Origin: an uncultured Lachnospiraceae bacterium | Lineage (GTDB): Bacteria; Bacillota; Clostridia; Lachnospirales; Lachnospiraceae | Assembly (NCBI GenBank): GCA_947630805.1 | Contig: CANRIV010000010.1 | Span: forward strand, 1 to 64,000 | Direction: 5' to 3' | Length of the DNA stretch: 64,000 nucleotides | Shown here: piece after piece, positions 26,078 through 36,220 of the stretch | Layout: every line of letters begins with the position of its first letter | Numbering within the stretch: position 1 is the first letter of the stretch | Made by a program: the position numbers and the translations under genes | The notes under the pieces: model-generated | What the model saw: only the letters and a program-made list of their open reading frames with translations | Databases searched by the model: none | Told to the model about the DNA's origin: nothing

Positions 26078-27814
26078 TTATCTTTTTATCCTTAAAGTCT
26101 TTACTTTTGACCATTTTCCGTAGATTTTTTTTCCTGAATCTTTCCGAAAGGCTCTGACTTTAATATAGTATTTTCTGTTCTTTTTCAATTTTTTAATTGT
26201 ATAAGAAATTTTTTTGCTGTATCTGGTCTTTGTTTTCTTTGCCTTAAATTTTTTTGTAGTAGAATATTTAATTTGATATTTCTGTGCGTTTGCAATTTTC
26301 TTATACTTAATCTTTACTTTATAGTATTTTGCTTTGGTTTTCTTTGCTTTCCCAACCGATGTAATCTTCGATTTTCCCAGTTTGGTATCCTTCTGGGATT
26401 TTGTAGTTTCCTGCTGGAATGTAATCTGCTCACTTACACCTTTTTTCCCGTCTCTGTTCAGATAAGACGCGTCCGCCATGTACTCATTATTGACAAAATC
26501 CACCGCAAGATATACTGTGGCATTTTTATATTTTACTGCCACCATTCCCTCGGATTTGACACCATTGTTCTCATCTCTGTTCTTGGCGTTTTCTTCGATT
26601 GTTCTTGGAGCGCCGACACTGGAAACATGAATCAGCGTAGCTCCCGTCTGTTTTGTATTAATATTTCCTATATTCAGATTTGGATTATATTTCTGTTGTC
26701 CATAAGACCAGTGCGAATGTCCGCTAAACATAGTTACATTTGAATATTTGTTCAGTAATGCCCGGAATCTTGCTTCATCCTTATTACCAAAATAATAAGT
26801 TAAATCATAAGTGTAACCACCCGGATTTTTCAAGTTTCCCACTGCTTTCGTCACATCTCCGTTTTCGGAAGCAAAATATGTATGGAAAAACAGATATACA
26901 TTCTTGTCTGCATATGCTGCCAGATTTGTCTCCAGCCAATTCAACTGGTCCATCGTCACAAGATAAGCATTTTTTCGATATACTGCGCTGGTCTGACTGA
27001 AAAATATAAAAATATCTCCATTTTTCTCATAAACAAAATCTACACCTGTATCGCTGTTTATATTTTTAACATGGGAATCTGTCTTATTTTTTGTATTGAC
27101 TAATTTAGCAAAATTGGCAATATTTTTTCCTGCATCCCCACTCCAATAAACATCATGATTTCCCATACAGGTATATACCGTCATATTCGGATATTGATTG
27201 ATGGCATTGTTAAATTTAGTATATGCTGATGTCTCTGCCGCATTACTCAAATCACCGGTCAACCCTACAAAATCAATGCCTCTGTCATTCATAAATTTCA
27301 AAGCCCGGTTAAATGCAGGTACAGAATCATCGGAAGAGTAATCCGCATAACGGTTAAAATGCACATCGCTCATCAGTCCAAACTGATAAAGTGCCTCTTC
27401 TTCATGAAACTGTTTTTCTTGCGGTATATCATAAGAGGCAACTTTTTCTGCCCCGGAATTATAAACCAACAGTTCTCTGGCTCCCTCCGGTATTACCGTA
27501 TAAGAAGATACAACCGAATATTCTGCTGTCAGATTCTGAGAAGTGGTTGACACCTGTCCCAGTTTTGAAAATCCAATTCCATTATATTGCAGTTTGTTTC
27601 CCTTTTCGTCTCCCCAATAAAAAGTATATGTTCCCGGCTTATTTGACGTAAACTGAATTGTTCCGTCAGCATTCCCGGCATTGCTGTTTGCAAAGTAATA
27701 CTGTACAGTGTTTGCATTACTTTCTCCGTGCACACTGTCTGATGCCGGAAGAATTGCCACAGTCATAATTACCGCCAGCATCAGTGCTAATCTGTTCATT
27801 ATCTTTCTCTTCAT
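26078..27814 (-). CDS. Secreted calcineurin-like metallophosphoesterase with Lys-rich FnIII module
   Basis: 578 residues. Signal peptide about 1-30; an N-terminal beta domain to about 135; then the phosphoesterase domain with the metal motifs MSDVHFNRYAD, LTGDLSNA, CMGNHDVYW and FSGHSHWSYG. The C-terminal 100 residues form a basic FnIII-like module (KYQIKYSTTKKFKAKKTKT ... YGKWSKVKTLRIKR) very like the one on the glycosidase at 12881-14473. ATG 27814 was chosen for GGGAG upstream. Substrate (nucleotide, phospholipid or wall polymer) unknown. Confidence 0.87.
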   Translation of the reverse strand: MKRKIMNRLALMLAVIMTVAILPASDSVHGESNANTVQYYFANSNAGNADGTIQFTSNKPGTYTFYWGDEKGNKLQYNGIGFSKLGQVSTTSQNLTAEYSVVSSYTVIPEGARELLVYNSGAEKVASYDIPQEKQFHEEEALYQFGLMSDVHFNRYADYSSDDSVPAFNRALKFMNDRGIDFVGLTGDLSNAAETSAYTKFNNAINQYPNMTVYTCMGNHDVYWSGDAGKNIANFAKLVNTKNKTDSHVKNINSDTGVDFVYEKNGDIFIFFSQTSAVYRKNAYLVTMDQLNWLETNLAAYADKNVYLFFHTYFASENGDVTKAVGNLKNPGGYTYDLTYYFGNKDEARFRALLNKYSNVTMFSGHSHWSYGQQKYNPNLNIGNINTKQTGATLIHVSSVGAPRTIEENAKNRDENNGVKSEGMVAVKYKNATVYLAVDFVNNEYMADASYLNRDGKKGVSEQITFQQETTKSQKDTKLGKSKITSVGKAKKTKAKYYKVKIKYKKIANAQKYQIKYSTTKKFKAKKTKTRYSKKISYTIKKLKKNRKYYIKVRAFRKDSGKKIYGKWSKVKTLRIKR

Positions 27815-27898
27815 AAATTCTCCCATCTGTCTTTCCATCACTGCTACATCTTTACCACATTATATATGCTATCGATATCCTGGGTATTCCCAGTTATT

Positions 27899-28336
27899 CT
27901 ACTGGCAAAGTTTTGTAACAATCTGCTGAATGACTTTTCCATCTGCTCTTCCTTTAAAAGCAGGCATAACTGTCTTCATAATCTGCCCTTTGTTTTTGGT
28001 AGCAATCACATCGGCAAATTTTTCATTTAATTCTGTCTCAACTTCCTCAGCGCTCATAAGTTGTGGTGCATAGAAATTGAATACATCATACCTTGCCTGA
28101 TATTCCTCCAATAAATCTGTCCTCTCAGCCGGGCAGCTGTCAATCTGCTCTTTTACGGTTTTCAATTCTTTTAAAATTACTTTATTGACCATTTCCTCCG
28201 GAATATTTTCTCTGCATCCCGCATCAATTCCGGCCTTTTTTACCGCCTGAATTAATGCGGAAATAGATTCCTTTCTCGCTTTGTCTCTCGCCTTCATTGC
28301 TGCAATCATATCTGTCTGTAATGTCTTAATATCCAT
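27899..28336 (-). CDS. yqeY: GatB/YqeY domain protein
   Basis: 145 residues, a full-length stand-alone YqeY. N-terminal helical part (IKTLQTDMIAAMKARDK) and C-terminal GatB-tail domain (IMKTVMPAFKGRADGKVIQQ). Relatives resemble the tRNA-binding tail of GatB; the role of free YqeY is not settled. It starts 2 bases after the YgiQ stop, so it is the last gene of the TPR-YgiQ-YqeY unit. YqeY often follows rpsU; here it does not. Confidence 0.9.
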   Translation of the reverse strand: MDIKTLQTDMIAAMKARDKARKESISALIQAVKKAGIDAGCRENIPEEMVNKVILKELKTVKEQIDSCPAERTDLLEEYQARYDVFNFYAPQLMSAEEVETELNEKFADVIATKNKGQIMKTVMPAFKGRADGKVIQQIVTKLCQ

Positions 28337-28338
28337 CT

Positions 28339-30264
28339 CTATCTCCCTCTTTTCTTTTTATTTTTTTGATTTCTCTTTTTTGGATGATATTGTTCTTTTT
28401 TTACACTGTTTTGGGAATTGTTTTTCCTCCGTCTTAAATCGTCTTTCTTATAGTTTACTTTTTCTTTTTTCAGTTGTCTAGGTTTAATCAGACAATTTGC
28501 TCCGAATCCAATCAAATCCTCTCTCCCGGCAATATGAAGTGCCTCTTTTACCAATTCATAGTTTGCCGGATTCCGGTACTGCATCAGCGCCCTCTGCATG
28601 GCTTTTTCATGCGGATTCTTTGGTATATATACCTTCTCCATTGTCCGCGGATCCACACCTGTGTAATACATTACGGTAGACATTGTAGAAGGCGTAGGAT
28701 AAAAATCCTGCACCTGCTGCGGATTGTAACCGATATCTCTCAGATATTCCGCCAGTTTTACTGCTTCTCTCATATCAGAGCCCGGATGTGAACTCATAAG
28801 ATAAGGCACCACAAACTGTTTTTTCCCCATGCTCTGATTGAAACGATAATATTTCTCAATAAATTTTTCGTATATACAATGCGGAGGTTTTCCCATATAG
28901 GAAAGCACCTTATCTGAAACATGCTCCGGTGCCACTTTCAACTGCCCACTGATATGATGCTCTATCAGCTCTCTGAAAAATGTATCATCTTTATCTTCCA
29001 TAATATAATCAAACCGGATTCCGGAACGCACAAAGACCTTCTTCACTTTCGGAAGTTCCCGCAGCTTCCTTAACAGATTTAGGTAATCCCTATGGTCCAC
29101 ATTCAGATTCTTACACGGTTTTGGAAAGAGACATTGCTTATTTTTACACACACCATTTTTCTGTTGTTTTTTACAAGATGGATGATAAAAATTTGCTGTT
29201 GGTCCTCCTACATCATGGATATATCCTTTAAACCCCTTCATTTCTGTTATTTTTATCGCTTCTTTTATTACAGATTCATGACTTCTGGACTGGATGACCC
29301 TTCCCTGATGGAATGTAAGCGCACAGAAACTGCAGGCGCCAAAACACCCCCGGCAGCTAATCAGAGAATGCCGGATTTCTTCTATCGCCGGAACTCCGCC
29401 CTCCGTCTCATAGGAAGGATGGTAAGTGCGTTCATAAGGAAGATCATAGATGTCATCCATCTCCCGGGTAGTCAATGGCATTTGCGGTGGATTCTGCACC
29501 ACATAAACTCCATTTGGATATGGCTCTACCAGGGTTTTTCCATTTATTGCATCTGTATTTTCACTTTGAATCTTAAAACTGCGGGCATAATTTAATTTAT
29601 CCTCTTTCATTGCGTCATAAGAAGGCAGAATTATCGGATCATATGCCAGTGACAAATCTCTGGTTTGAAAAACAGTTCCCCGAATATAAGTGATATCTTT
29701 AATATCCATTCCGCTATCCAAAGCATCCGCAATTTCCACCATGGATTTTTCACCCATTCCGTATGAGATAATATCTGCCTGGCTATCCAACAGTATGGAA
29801 CGTTTCAGACGATTGCTCCAATAATCATAATGAGCCATTCTTCTGAGACTTGCCTCGATTCCCCCTATAATGATTGGCTTGTCCTTATACGTATGACGAA
29901 TTAAATTACAATAGACAACCGCCGCATGGTCCGGTCTTTTGCCAATGACTCCACCCGGAGTATAGGCGTCTTTGTCACGTCTTTTTTTGGAAACATAGTA
30001 ATGATTTACCATGGAATCCATATTTCCTCCCATGACAATAAACCCAAGACGGGGCTCTCCCAATATATTTATACTCTCATCATTTTTCCAATCCGGCTGT
30101 GCAATAATACCCACCCGGTATCCATGTGCCTGCAGGACACGACTGATAATTGCATGACCAAAAGAAGGATGGTCCACATACGCATCCCCTATGACATATA
30201 CAAAATCCAACTGCTCTATTCCCTGTGCTTCCATATCTTCACGGGAAATTGGTAAAAAAGCCAT
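28339..30264 (-). CDS. ygiQ: YgiQ-family radical SAM protein
   Basis: 641 residues. N-terminal cobalamin-binding-like region (about 20-200), then a radical SAM core with the 4Fe-4S motif [16 protein letters not shown] (CX3CX2C) near residue 310. A Cys-rich insert typical of YgiQ ([17 protein letters not shown]) follows near 370. The C-terminus is very Lys/Arg/Asn rich (about 600-641), suggesting nucleic acid contact. The reaction is unknown for the whole family. ATG behind AGGAGG; 8-base gap to the upstream TPR gene. Confidence 0.92.
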   Translation of the reverse strand: MAFLPISREDMEAQGIEQLDFVYVIGDAYVDHPSFGHAIISRVLQAHGYRVGIIAQPDWKNDESINILGEPRLGFIVMGGNMDSMVNHYYVSKKRRDKDAYTPGGVIGKRPDHAAVVYCNLIRHTYKDKPIIIGGIEASLRRMAHYDYWSNRLKRSILLDSQADIISYGMGEKSMVEIADALDSGMDIKDITYIRGTVFQTRDLSLAYDPIILPSYDAMKEDKLNYARSFKIQSENTDAINGKTLVEPYPNGVYVVQNPPQMPLTTREMDDIYDLPYERTYHPSYETEGGVPAIEEIRHSLISCRGCFGACSFCALTFHQGRVIQSRSHESVIKEAIKITEMKGFKGYIHDVGGPTANFYHPSCKKQQKNGVCKNKQCLFPKPCKNLNVDHRDYLNLLRKLRELPKVKKVFVRSGIRFDYIMEDKDDTFFRELIEHHISGQLKVAPEHVSDKVLSYMGKPPHCIYEKFIEKYYRFNQSMGKKQFVVPYLMSSHPGSDMREAVKLAEYLRDIGYNPQQVQDFYPTPSTMSTVMYYTGVDPRTMEKVYIPKNPHEKAMQRALMQYRNPANYELVKEALHIAGREDLIGFGANCLIKPRQLKKEKVNYKKDDLRRRKNNSQNSVKKEQYHPKKRNQKNKKKRGR

Positions 30265-30272
30265 AGTCCCTC

Positions 30273-32741
30273 CTAAAGTGACTGCTCTGCTGCTTCCAAA
30301 GTTTTATATCCCTGCAGATGTACAGTATTTTCTATGGTCATCTCCGCCAGATTTTTCCCTTCTCTTGCAAGTTCCACAATAAACCGTCCATACATTTCCA
30401 GCAAAGCATCCGAATACGTCAAAAGCTCACCTTTTAAATAAGTCTCATAGGATGTGTTATCCATTTCATCCGCATCTCTTGTAATATCCCGGGCATTGGA
30501 CGCAAGTTTCGGATATTTCCGGGCGAATTCTTTCATCCACTGCACCTGTATTTCGGAAATCTGTTCTACGATGGCTTTGCTTTGCTCGGACTTTTCAGGA
30601 AAATACTTCTGTATCTGTTCATACTCTTTGGGCGCTGTAAACTCCATCATTCTTCCATATTTTTCTGTAATCATGTTCCAGCCTTTCTTTTTATTTTCCT
30701 GCCATAAATCTCTTATGCAGCAAAGCATATCATTATTCCACGTCATATACTGGCTTTTCCTCATGATATAGAAAAACGGCCAGTCATTCTGACAATCTGC
30801 GCGTCCACCTTGATTCTGTACTTTATCAAACGCTTCAAATTCCAGTTTTATAATCTGTTCCATCACTTCATCCCGTTCAGACATATTCTGATTCTTCTTG
30901 GCCGCACAGGCATCCGCTTTTTTCATAATCTGCTCCACATAATCATTTAAAAAATTAGATTCGGTCTCTTTTATTATTTTCTGCCGGCCTAGCTCATGAA
31001 TAATTAACCGGGCCACAATCTCAATCGTCAGGACTTTTCTGTCCTTTTCATTCAAATTCGTATTACTGTAGCAATCATCTTTCCAAGCCGTCCTCTGGTC
31101 CGGCATATCTGCCATCGCTCTTAAAATATCTCCCACTTCAGGAAGAATTTCCAGTTTTTTCGTTCCTTCCAGCATCCATTTATAATATGGGGCATATTTT
31201 CTATTGAGCAGAAACAGACATTTCATTGTGTGCTGCATAAACTCTGAGATACATATATAGGCAGTAACATAATCTTTTCTTGCCATTGCTCTTGCATAAT
31301 TACATTGTCCGGTCTGCGCCATCGCCGCAATTTCTCTTGCAAGTTTCACCATTCTCGCCGCCTCCGGCTGTTCGAAAAAACCTTTACGTATTTCGGAAAA
31401 AATTTTTTCGTCATCCCGGAAAACTATACCATTGGTTACCGTGGCAAGCCGATAATCTTCCAACTCAATCCATTGCTCCAGTTCTCTTGGGCTTTGCCGT
31501 AACCCTGTATATTTTTCATAAAAATCTCCTATGATCTGCACGCCGCATCTTCCCTGTGCCATTTTTGTATCAACTCTTGTAATTCCCTGATATTCTTTCG
31601 GAAGTTTTTCATATTCCTGCTGTAATTTATCACCAATCAGATGGTATGTGTCTTCTGTAATCCACATACAGAAGCCCGGTCCAAAATCATGATCCATGGA
31701 ATAACAGTCGTCAAACCCAAAGCGTTCTGAGCCTTCTCCTACAAATCCCACAGCAATTTTATTTTCATACTGCGGAAATTTTTCATGTATCATCGGCGCA
31801 CCATATTCTCTGTAAAAATCCTGCGCCAGCTGTATTCCGGATATCTTTGATTCTTTTTTTTGAACTTTTGAAGAAAAATCTATCGCACTATCTTTTTTAT
31901 CACACACTTTGCAGTCTGTATCTTTTATCTCTTTTCTCTCCGGATGAATTTTCAGTTTCTGATATACACTCTCCAGATTTTCTTTGGTAATCTGATAAGC
32001 AGTTCCTTTTCCCATATTAATTTCAATTTCTTTTAGTGCTTCCTCATATAACGGTACTGCTTTTTTATAATTTCCTTTTTTACACTGTGCCGCTGCCATC
32101 GCACTAAGCGCCGCACTATAATGGAAATTTTTCACTTCATCTTTCCGGTAAATGGAAAGGGCTCTCTCAAGATATTCTAACGCTTCATCTACCCGGTCTA
32201 GTTCCAGAAGAGAGGCTGCCAAATTAGAACAGGAAACAGCTGTCTCAATCTCTGAATTTTCTATTTTTTCGATAATATTCAATGCTTTTTGCTGATACTG
32301 CGCCGCCTGATTAAAATCATTCATCTCCTGATAAACCAGCGCAATATTATTGTTCAGACTTGCAAACCTGTAATCATCCGGAGCAATATTTTTTGTATAA
32401 ATATCACATGCTCTGTCATAGTATTCTAATGATTCCTGCAGCAGACCTGCAGCTCTATGCGCATTTGCAATGTTTTGAAGCGCTGTCGCATATTCCACAG
32501 TGCCTTCTATCCCCATTTCTTTCATTAGACGAATGCAGTCTCTGCACGCCTGAATAGATTTTTCATACTGGCTGGTATCTCTGAAAAATCCCATCATCTC
32601 ATTCAATATCGTAAACTGAGCAGGTTTATCCGCTTCTTTTAACGCCTGCTTCATACTACGATTTAAAAATGTCTCAACTTCAGAAATTCTTTTTTCCTCA
32701 AATAATTTGTCCAACTGTGCAATAAATTGATTGATGTCCAT
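30273..32741 (-). CDS. TPR-DUF4037-DUF4125 fusion protein
   Basis: 822 residues, cytoplasmic. Residues about 1-265 are TPR repeats ([40 protein letters not shown] region). Residues about 300-560 resemble DUF4037, with a nucleotidyltransferase-like site: [14 protein letters not shown] followed by [10 protein letters not shown]. Residues about 600-800 resemble DUF4125 ([20 protein letters not shown] near 680). I recognise the domains from recalled family patterns. The enzyme activity is not established; a nucleotidyltransferase reaction is inferred from G-S and D-x-D type residues. First gene of a unit with ygiQ and yqeY. Confidence 0.82.
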   Translation of the reverse strand: MDINQFIAQLDKLFEEKRISEVETFLNRSMKQALKEADKPAQFTILNEMMGFFRDTSQYEKSIQACRDCIRLMKEMGIEGTVEYATALQNIANAHRAAGLLQESLEYYDRACDIYTKNIAPDDYRFASLNNNIALVYQEMNDFNQAAQYQQKALNIIEKIENSEIETAVSCSNLAASLLELDRVDEALEYLERALSIYRKDEVKNFHYSAALSAMAAAQCKKGNYKKAVPLYEEALKEIEINMGKGTAYQITKENLESVYQKLKIHPERKEIKDTDCKVCDKKDSAIDFSSKVQKKESKISGIQLAQDFYREYGAPMIHEKFPQYENKIAVGFVGEGSERFGFDDCYSMDHDFGPGFCMWITEDTYHLIGDKLQQEYEKLPKEYQGITRVDTKMAQGRCGVQIIGDFYEKYTGLRQSPRELEQWIELEDYRLATVTNGIVFRDDEKIFSEIRKGFFEQPEAARMVKLAREIAAMAQTGQCNYARAMARKDYVTAYICISEFMQHTMKCLFLLNRKYAPYYKWMLEGTKKLEILPEVGDILRAMADMPDQRTAWKDDCYSNTNLNEKDRKVLTIEIVARLIIHELGRQKIIKETESNFLNDYVEQIMKKADACAAKKNQNMSERDEVMEQIIKLEFEAFDKVQNQGGRADCQNDWPFFYIMRKSQYMTWNNDMLCCIRDLWQENKKKGWNMITEKYGRMMEFTAPKEYEQIQKYFPEKSEQSKAIVEQISEIQVQWMKEFARKYPKLASNARDITRDADEMDNTSYETYLKGELLTYSDALLEMYGRFIVELAREGKNLAEMTIENTVHLQGYKTLEAAEQSL

Positions 32742-32811
32742 TTTTTCTTTTCCTCACTGTTTGCTTCTCTGCTTTATATCATAACTTTCCCATTCCCATA
32801 ATACAAGAAAA

Positions 32812-32848
32812 AAGTCTAAAACAGAATCCTTCCGATTCTATTTTAGAC
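32812..32848 (-). terminator. Terminator of the patatin/726-residue-protein unit
   Basis: 16-bp stem with one mismatch (32812-32827/32833-32848), then on the minus strand a run of T. It lies 36 bases after the stop at 32884. Confidence 0.82.
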
Positions 32849-32883
32849 TATGCGATACCCCTCGTCAAACACATATCCTGAGC

Positions 32884-35064
32884 CTATTTTGCTCCATGCG
32901 TAATGATAATTAATTTTAACTCATCCCCCTGATACAAAAGTTCCATCTGCTCTGCACTGTCAGAGGACTGATAACTGTTATATGTAACATCCATATCTTC
33001 CACCTGATTTAATCCAAACAATTTTCGTATTATCCATCCTATTTTTATTTCCGCGCGATAAGACTCCTTTGGTGTTGAATATACCTCTTCTGTTTTTTTA
33101 TAAGAAATCCCCGGATGAAACCCCGCTATATTAGATATTTTATCTGCTGTGATAAATTCACCGATTACAACATTATTTTCATCCCGCACATATAATATTC
33201 CCGGCGAGAAATAATCTAATTTATAATTTTCATTCTGCTTGCTGATATATTGGCTTATCTCATATAAATCTTTGCATACACCGGATAATACTCCATTGAC
33301 TGCTGTATTGACAAGCGTATCTTTTGCCCCATTTATTATCGTATGAATTCCCATTGCATCCGCATATTGACGATAAGCATTTTTTAATTCATCATCCGAA
33401 TATTTTTCTCCGGCATATACACCTCCAAACCCACACTGCGAGTGAGAAAATCCAATCGGATTTGGATATTGGAATAATACCTCCTTATATAACAGAACAC
33501 TTCCTCCGGCTTTTCCCATCTGATACTTCAAAGGCCCTAACTTAACTTTTGCTCCAAGATTCATTTTGATACTGGAGTTGTTACTTATTATCATTGAGTC
33601 AACATTATCGTCCAATAAATATTGCTCTCTGTATATTTCCTGTGCCTTTGCTTCTTTCTCACTGCTTTCCTGAAAACTGCGGGTCATTTCCATTTCCACT
33701 GCATTTGTGGAAAGTTTCATAGGAATCATTCCCAAAATACATATTCCGATATCCAGACCACATCCTACATCCAGACTGGCTTCTCCTTTCGCTTTGGATA
33801 CAATTTCCGGTTTGCTCTGTTGCTGTTGTTCGGTTGGCTGATTTATATCAACTGCCGGATGTGGGTAGTCATATTCCCTTGCTATGTGGCTGCATTTTCC
33901 TTCTGCGTCTGTTTCTATTTGAAGAAATCCAGACGTATCCACGCAATACTCCAGAGATAACGTTCCTTTTGCAGTGAGCGTCAACTGTATTGCAATTCCC
34001 AGTGACAGATAATTTACTTGATTGACATCACTATTTAATATCGGAAGTGCTGCTTCCATACCTATCAGATATGTTCCAAGCACAATCTTGCCTTTTTCTG
34101 ATTTCGTAGTATCTTCAATATCTATTATTTGAACAATATCACTTAAATCTGCATTAAAATCATCTAATCCGATTTCCTTTTCTCCTTTTATAGACAAATC
34201 AATTTTATGCTTCGTCATCAACCCAATAGAATAATCATTCACTTTTATTTGATCTTTTTTCTTATCATAATGGTAATCGAGTACCATTTTAACTGCAGGC
34301 TGATCTAATGTTACGCTTCCCTGTAATGCGATATCGCATAAATCCGATTTTGCTTTATTTTTTATGTTGAGTTTCAATTTGTCACATAATAAGATATAGT
34401 CTTTTGCGATAGATTTTTGCGATGCTTTTTGGTAAGTAAATCCTACTTCTGTATCACCAATTAATACTGCATCCTGTATTGCGGTTGCAAAAAGAAGGGC
34501 AGGTTTTCCGGTTGCGTATTTTAATTTTCTATTGTCCGGCTGCATTTCCACTGCTACATTGTCGGAAGGAAAAAAGAAAGAAGAAGAGATTGTACCTTTC
34601 TCCCCTTCTTCAGTACTTAAATAAATATCAGAAAAAACTTCTTTGATTGATGGAATTGAAAATTCCACGTAAAAGACATTATTTTTTTCATAAGAGGAAA
34701 TATATTTACCACAAAAACCCATTTGAAAAAAAGACTGCCCAGCTTTTTTGTCCGGATAAACACAAAAAATATCATTTTGTTTCATAGAAGAAAAAATTTG
34801 AGGCACTTCTTTTTTATATTTTAAAATATATCTTTTTCCCTCTTTCTCCACATCATCAAAATTTTTTTGAATTTCCTTACCATTTTCAATACATAAAACA
34901 TCCGGATTGAATTTTACACGGTTTTTATGATTCGCTGTCATTTCTACACTACTGAATACTTTGCGATGATACATTTTTGAAGCAAAAAAAACGCTCAGTG
35001 CCGTAATAACCAATCCACTGACGACAATAATACAAATAATATATATTTTCTTCTGATTCTTCAT
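32884..35064 (-). CDS. Uncharacterised 726-residue membrane-anchored protein
   Basis: I do not recognise the family. One N-terminal membrane helix (about 8-31, short basic start) leaves about 690 residues outside the membrane. The body is rich in beta-type alternation and Lys/Asp/Ser, with a Gln run (TEQQQQSKPEIV near 410) that may separate two domains. A hydrophobic Gly/Cys patch follows (LDVGCGLDIGICILGMIP). RBS GGAG about 7 bases before ATG. It begins 17 bases after the microprotein stop and ends in a terminator, so it is the last gene of the patatin unit. A structure prediction would be the best guide. Confidence 0.8.
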   Translation of the reverse strand: MKNQKKIYIICIIVVSGLVITALSVFFASKMYHRKVFSSVEMTANHKNRVKFNPDVLCIENGKEIQKNFDDVEKEGKRYILKYKKEVPQIFSSMKQNDIFCVYPDKKAGQSFFQMGFCGKYISSYEKNNVFYVEFSIPSIKEVFSDIYLSTEEGEKGTISSSFFFPSDNVAVEMQPDNRKLKYATGKPALLFATAIQDAVLIGDTEVGFTYQKASQKSIAKDYILLCDKLKLNIKNKAKSDLCDIALQGSVTLDQPAVKMVLDYHYDKKKDQIKVNDYSIGLMTKHKIDLSIKGEKEIGLDDFNADLSDIVQIIDIEDTTKSEKGKIVLGTYLIGMEAALPILNSDVNQVNYLSLGIAIQLTLTAKGTLSLEYCVDTSGFLQIETDAEGKCSHIAREYDYPHPAVDINQPTEQQQQSKPEIVSKAKGEASLDVGCGLDIGICILGMIPMKLSTNAVEMEMTRSFQESSEKEAKAQEIYREQYLLDDNVDSMIISNNSSIKMNLGAKVKLGPLKYQMGKAGGSVLLYKEVLFQYPNPIGFSHSQCGFGGVYAGEKYSDDELKNAYRQYADAMGIHTIINGAKDTLVNTAVNGVLSGVCKDLYEISQYISKQNENYKLDYFSPGILYVRDENNVVIGEFITADKISNIAGFHPGISYKKTEEVYSTPKESYRAEIKIGWIIRKLFGLNQVEDMDVTYNSYQSSDSAEQMELLYQGDELKLIIITHGAK

Positions 35065-35081
35065 TTTTATCTCCGATTTTT

Positions 35082-35252
35082 TTATTGTCCCAGTTGTTTT
35101 TTAGAATATTGATTCAGCTTTATAAATATTTTCTTCTTTAAATCTACAAAATTAAAAATTAATTTTTTCATATACACGCATCCCAGACTGATAAAGGCTA
35201 ATATACTGATAATGCCTGCAATTATTCCAACAATTTTCAATCCCTTGTGCAT
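35082..35252 (-). CDS. 56-residue single-pass membrane microprotein
   Basis: A small gene read directly from the sequence. ATG at 35250-35252 is preceded by a perfect AGGAGG (35261-35266) and the frame runs to TAA at 35082. The protein has a basic start (MHKGLKIVG), one hydrophobic helix of about 20 residues (IIAGIISILAFISLGCVYM) and a Lys-rich cytoplasmic-type tail (KKLIFNFVDLKKKIFIKL). It sits 14 bases after the patatin stop and 17 bases before the 726-residue gene, so cotranscription is nearly certain. The role is unknown; tethering patatin or the large protein is possible. Confidence 0.75.
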   Translation of the reverse strand: MHKGLKIVGIIAGIISILAFISLGCVYMKKLIFNFVDLKKKIFIKLNQYSKKQLGQ

Positions 35253-35266
35253 TTGAATTTCCTCCT

Positions 35267-36121
35267 TTAAACGATTACTTTTTTTCTCGTCAGTTTTTGT
35301 GTTACTTTATTGAGATTTGTTACCAGAACATCTCCGGTAATCCTTAGTTTCTTTTCATCGTTTTGCTGATTTAAATATGATATGTAATGATAAATATATT
35401 CTAAATCGCTTATCCCGTTTGCAAAAACACCCTTTAATAGATAATAAGCCGTCTGATATCCCGTCTCTATCATTTTATGGATAGTATCCTGTTGAAATAT
35501 TACAGAGTCGGTAAGTAAATTTTTAATTGGAAACGTTATTTTTATAATCCTTTCATCAAAAAATGTATTTTCAAACTTGTAACAGCAATCATCAAAATAA
35601 ATACATATAATATAGTCCAGCTTATGTTTTAAAAACGGATAAACGGGAATATTATCAATCAACGCCCCATCAAAATACTTTTTATCTTCAATTTTTACCG
35701 CACGGTTATATATTGGCATTGCCACGCTGGCTTTTAAATATCTGGGTATCTGATTATGCGCAACTTTTCCTAAATCTTTATATACTACCTCTTTGTTATT
35801 CATATGAAACAACGTCATATAGAAAAATTGGGAAATGATATCACTGGGCGCGTATAAACTTTCTATAGCATTTTGCAAAAAACTACTGCGGAGAATCTTA
35901 CTGACAAACATACGATTATCATTATTACATACCTTTTTCCACATGTCCTCTGCTTTTTCAAGTTTATTTGCCGCAAAGGCATAAGCATTTAGAACACCTA
36001 CAGATGAACTGCTGATATATTTGAAATTGTCATATGAAATATATTCACCAAGCGCCTTCAATGCACCTAACTGATATGCCCCTTTTGCCATCCCGCCTGA
36101 CAGAACTAATCCTATCTCCAT
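35267..36121 (-). CDS. Patatin-like phospholipase
   Basis: 284 residues. The oxyanion loop is LVLSGGMAKGAYQLGAL near residue 6. The nucleophile elbow reads SSSVG (Ser40), so the first Gly of GxSxG is Ser. The partner Asp is in YFDGALIDNIPV (Asp151). No signal peptide, so it is cytoplasmic or peripheral. ATG 36121 was chosen: it starts at the conserved MEIGLVLSGG with AGAGGT upstream; a TTG-initiated extension to 36169 would run through an inverted repeat. Head of a tight unit with a membrane microprotein and a large anchored protein. Confidence 0.87.
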   Translation of the reverse strand: MEIGLVLSGGMAKGAYQLGALKALGEYISYDNFKYISSSSVGVLNAYAFAANKLEKAEDMWKKVCNNDNRMFVSKILRSSFLQNAIESLYAPSDIISQFFYMTLFHMNNKEVVYKDLGKVAHNQIPRYLKASVAMPIYNRAVKIEDKKYFDGALIDNIPVYPFLKHKLDYIICIYFDDCCYKFENTFFDERIIKITFPIKNLLTDSVIFQQDTIHKMIETGYQTAYYLLKGVFANGISDLEYIYHYISYLNQQNDEKKLRITGDVLVTNLNKVTQKLTRKKVIV

Positions 36122-36146
36122 TTTTTTAACCTCTGTATATATCAAA

Positions 36147-36208
36147 GCAAAAGAGGTAATCCTATACAATGGGGGGGGGATACATATATGTAAAGGACAC
36201 CTCTTTGC
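36147..36208. repeat. Imperfect inverted repeat with G9 tract in the loop
   Basis: Arms GCAAAAGAGGT (36147-36157) and ACCTCTTTGC (36199-36208) pair with one bulge, extended by TCC/GGA. The loop contains nine consecutive G on the + strand (36171-36179), that is C9 in the mRNA-sense strand. It separates the TM2 gene from the patatin gene and may terminate the former or control the latter. Confidence 0.65.
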
Positions 36209-36220
36209 CTTAATAGCTTT

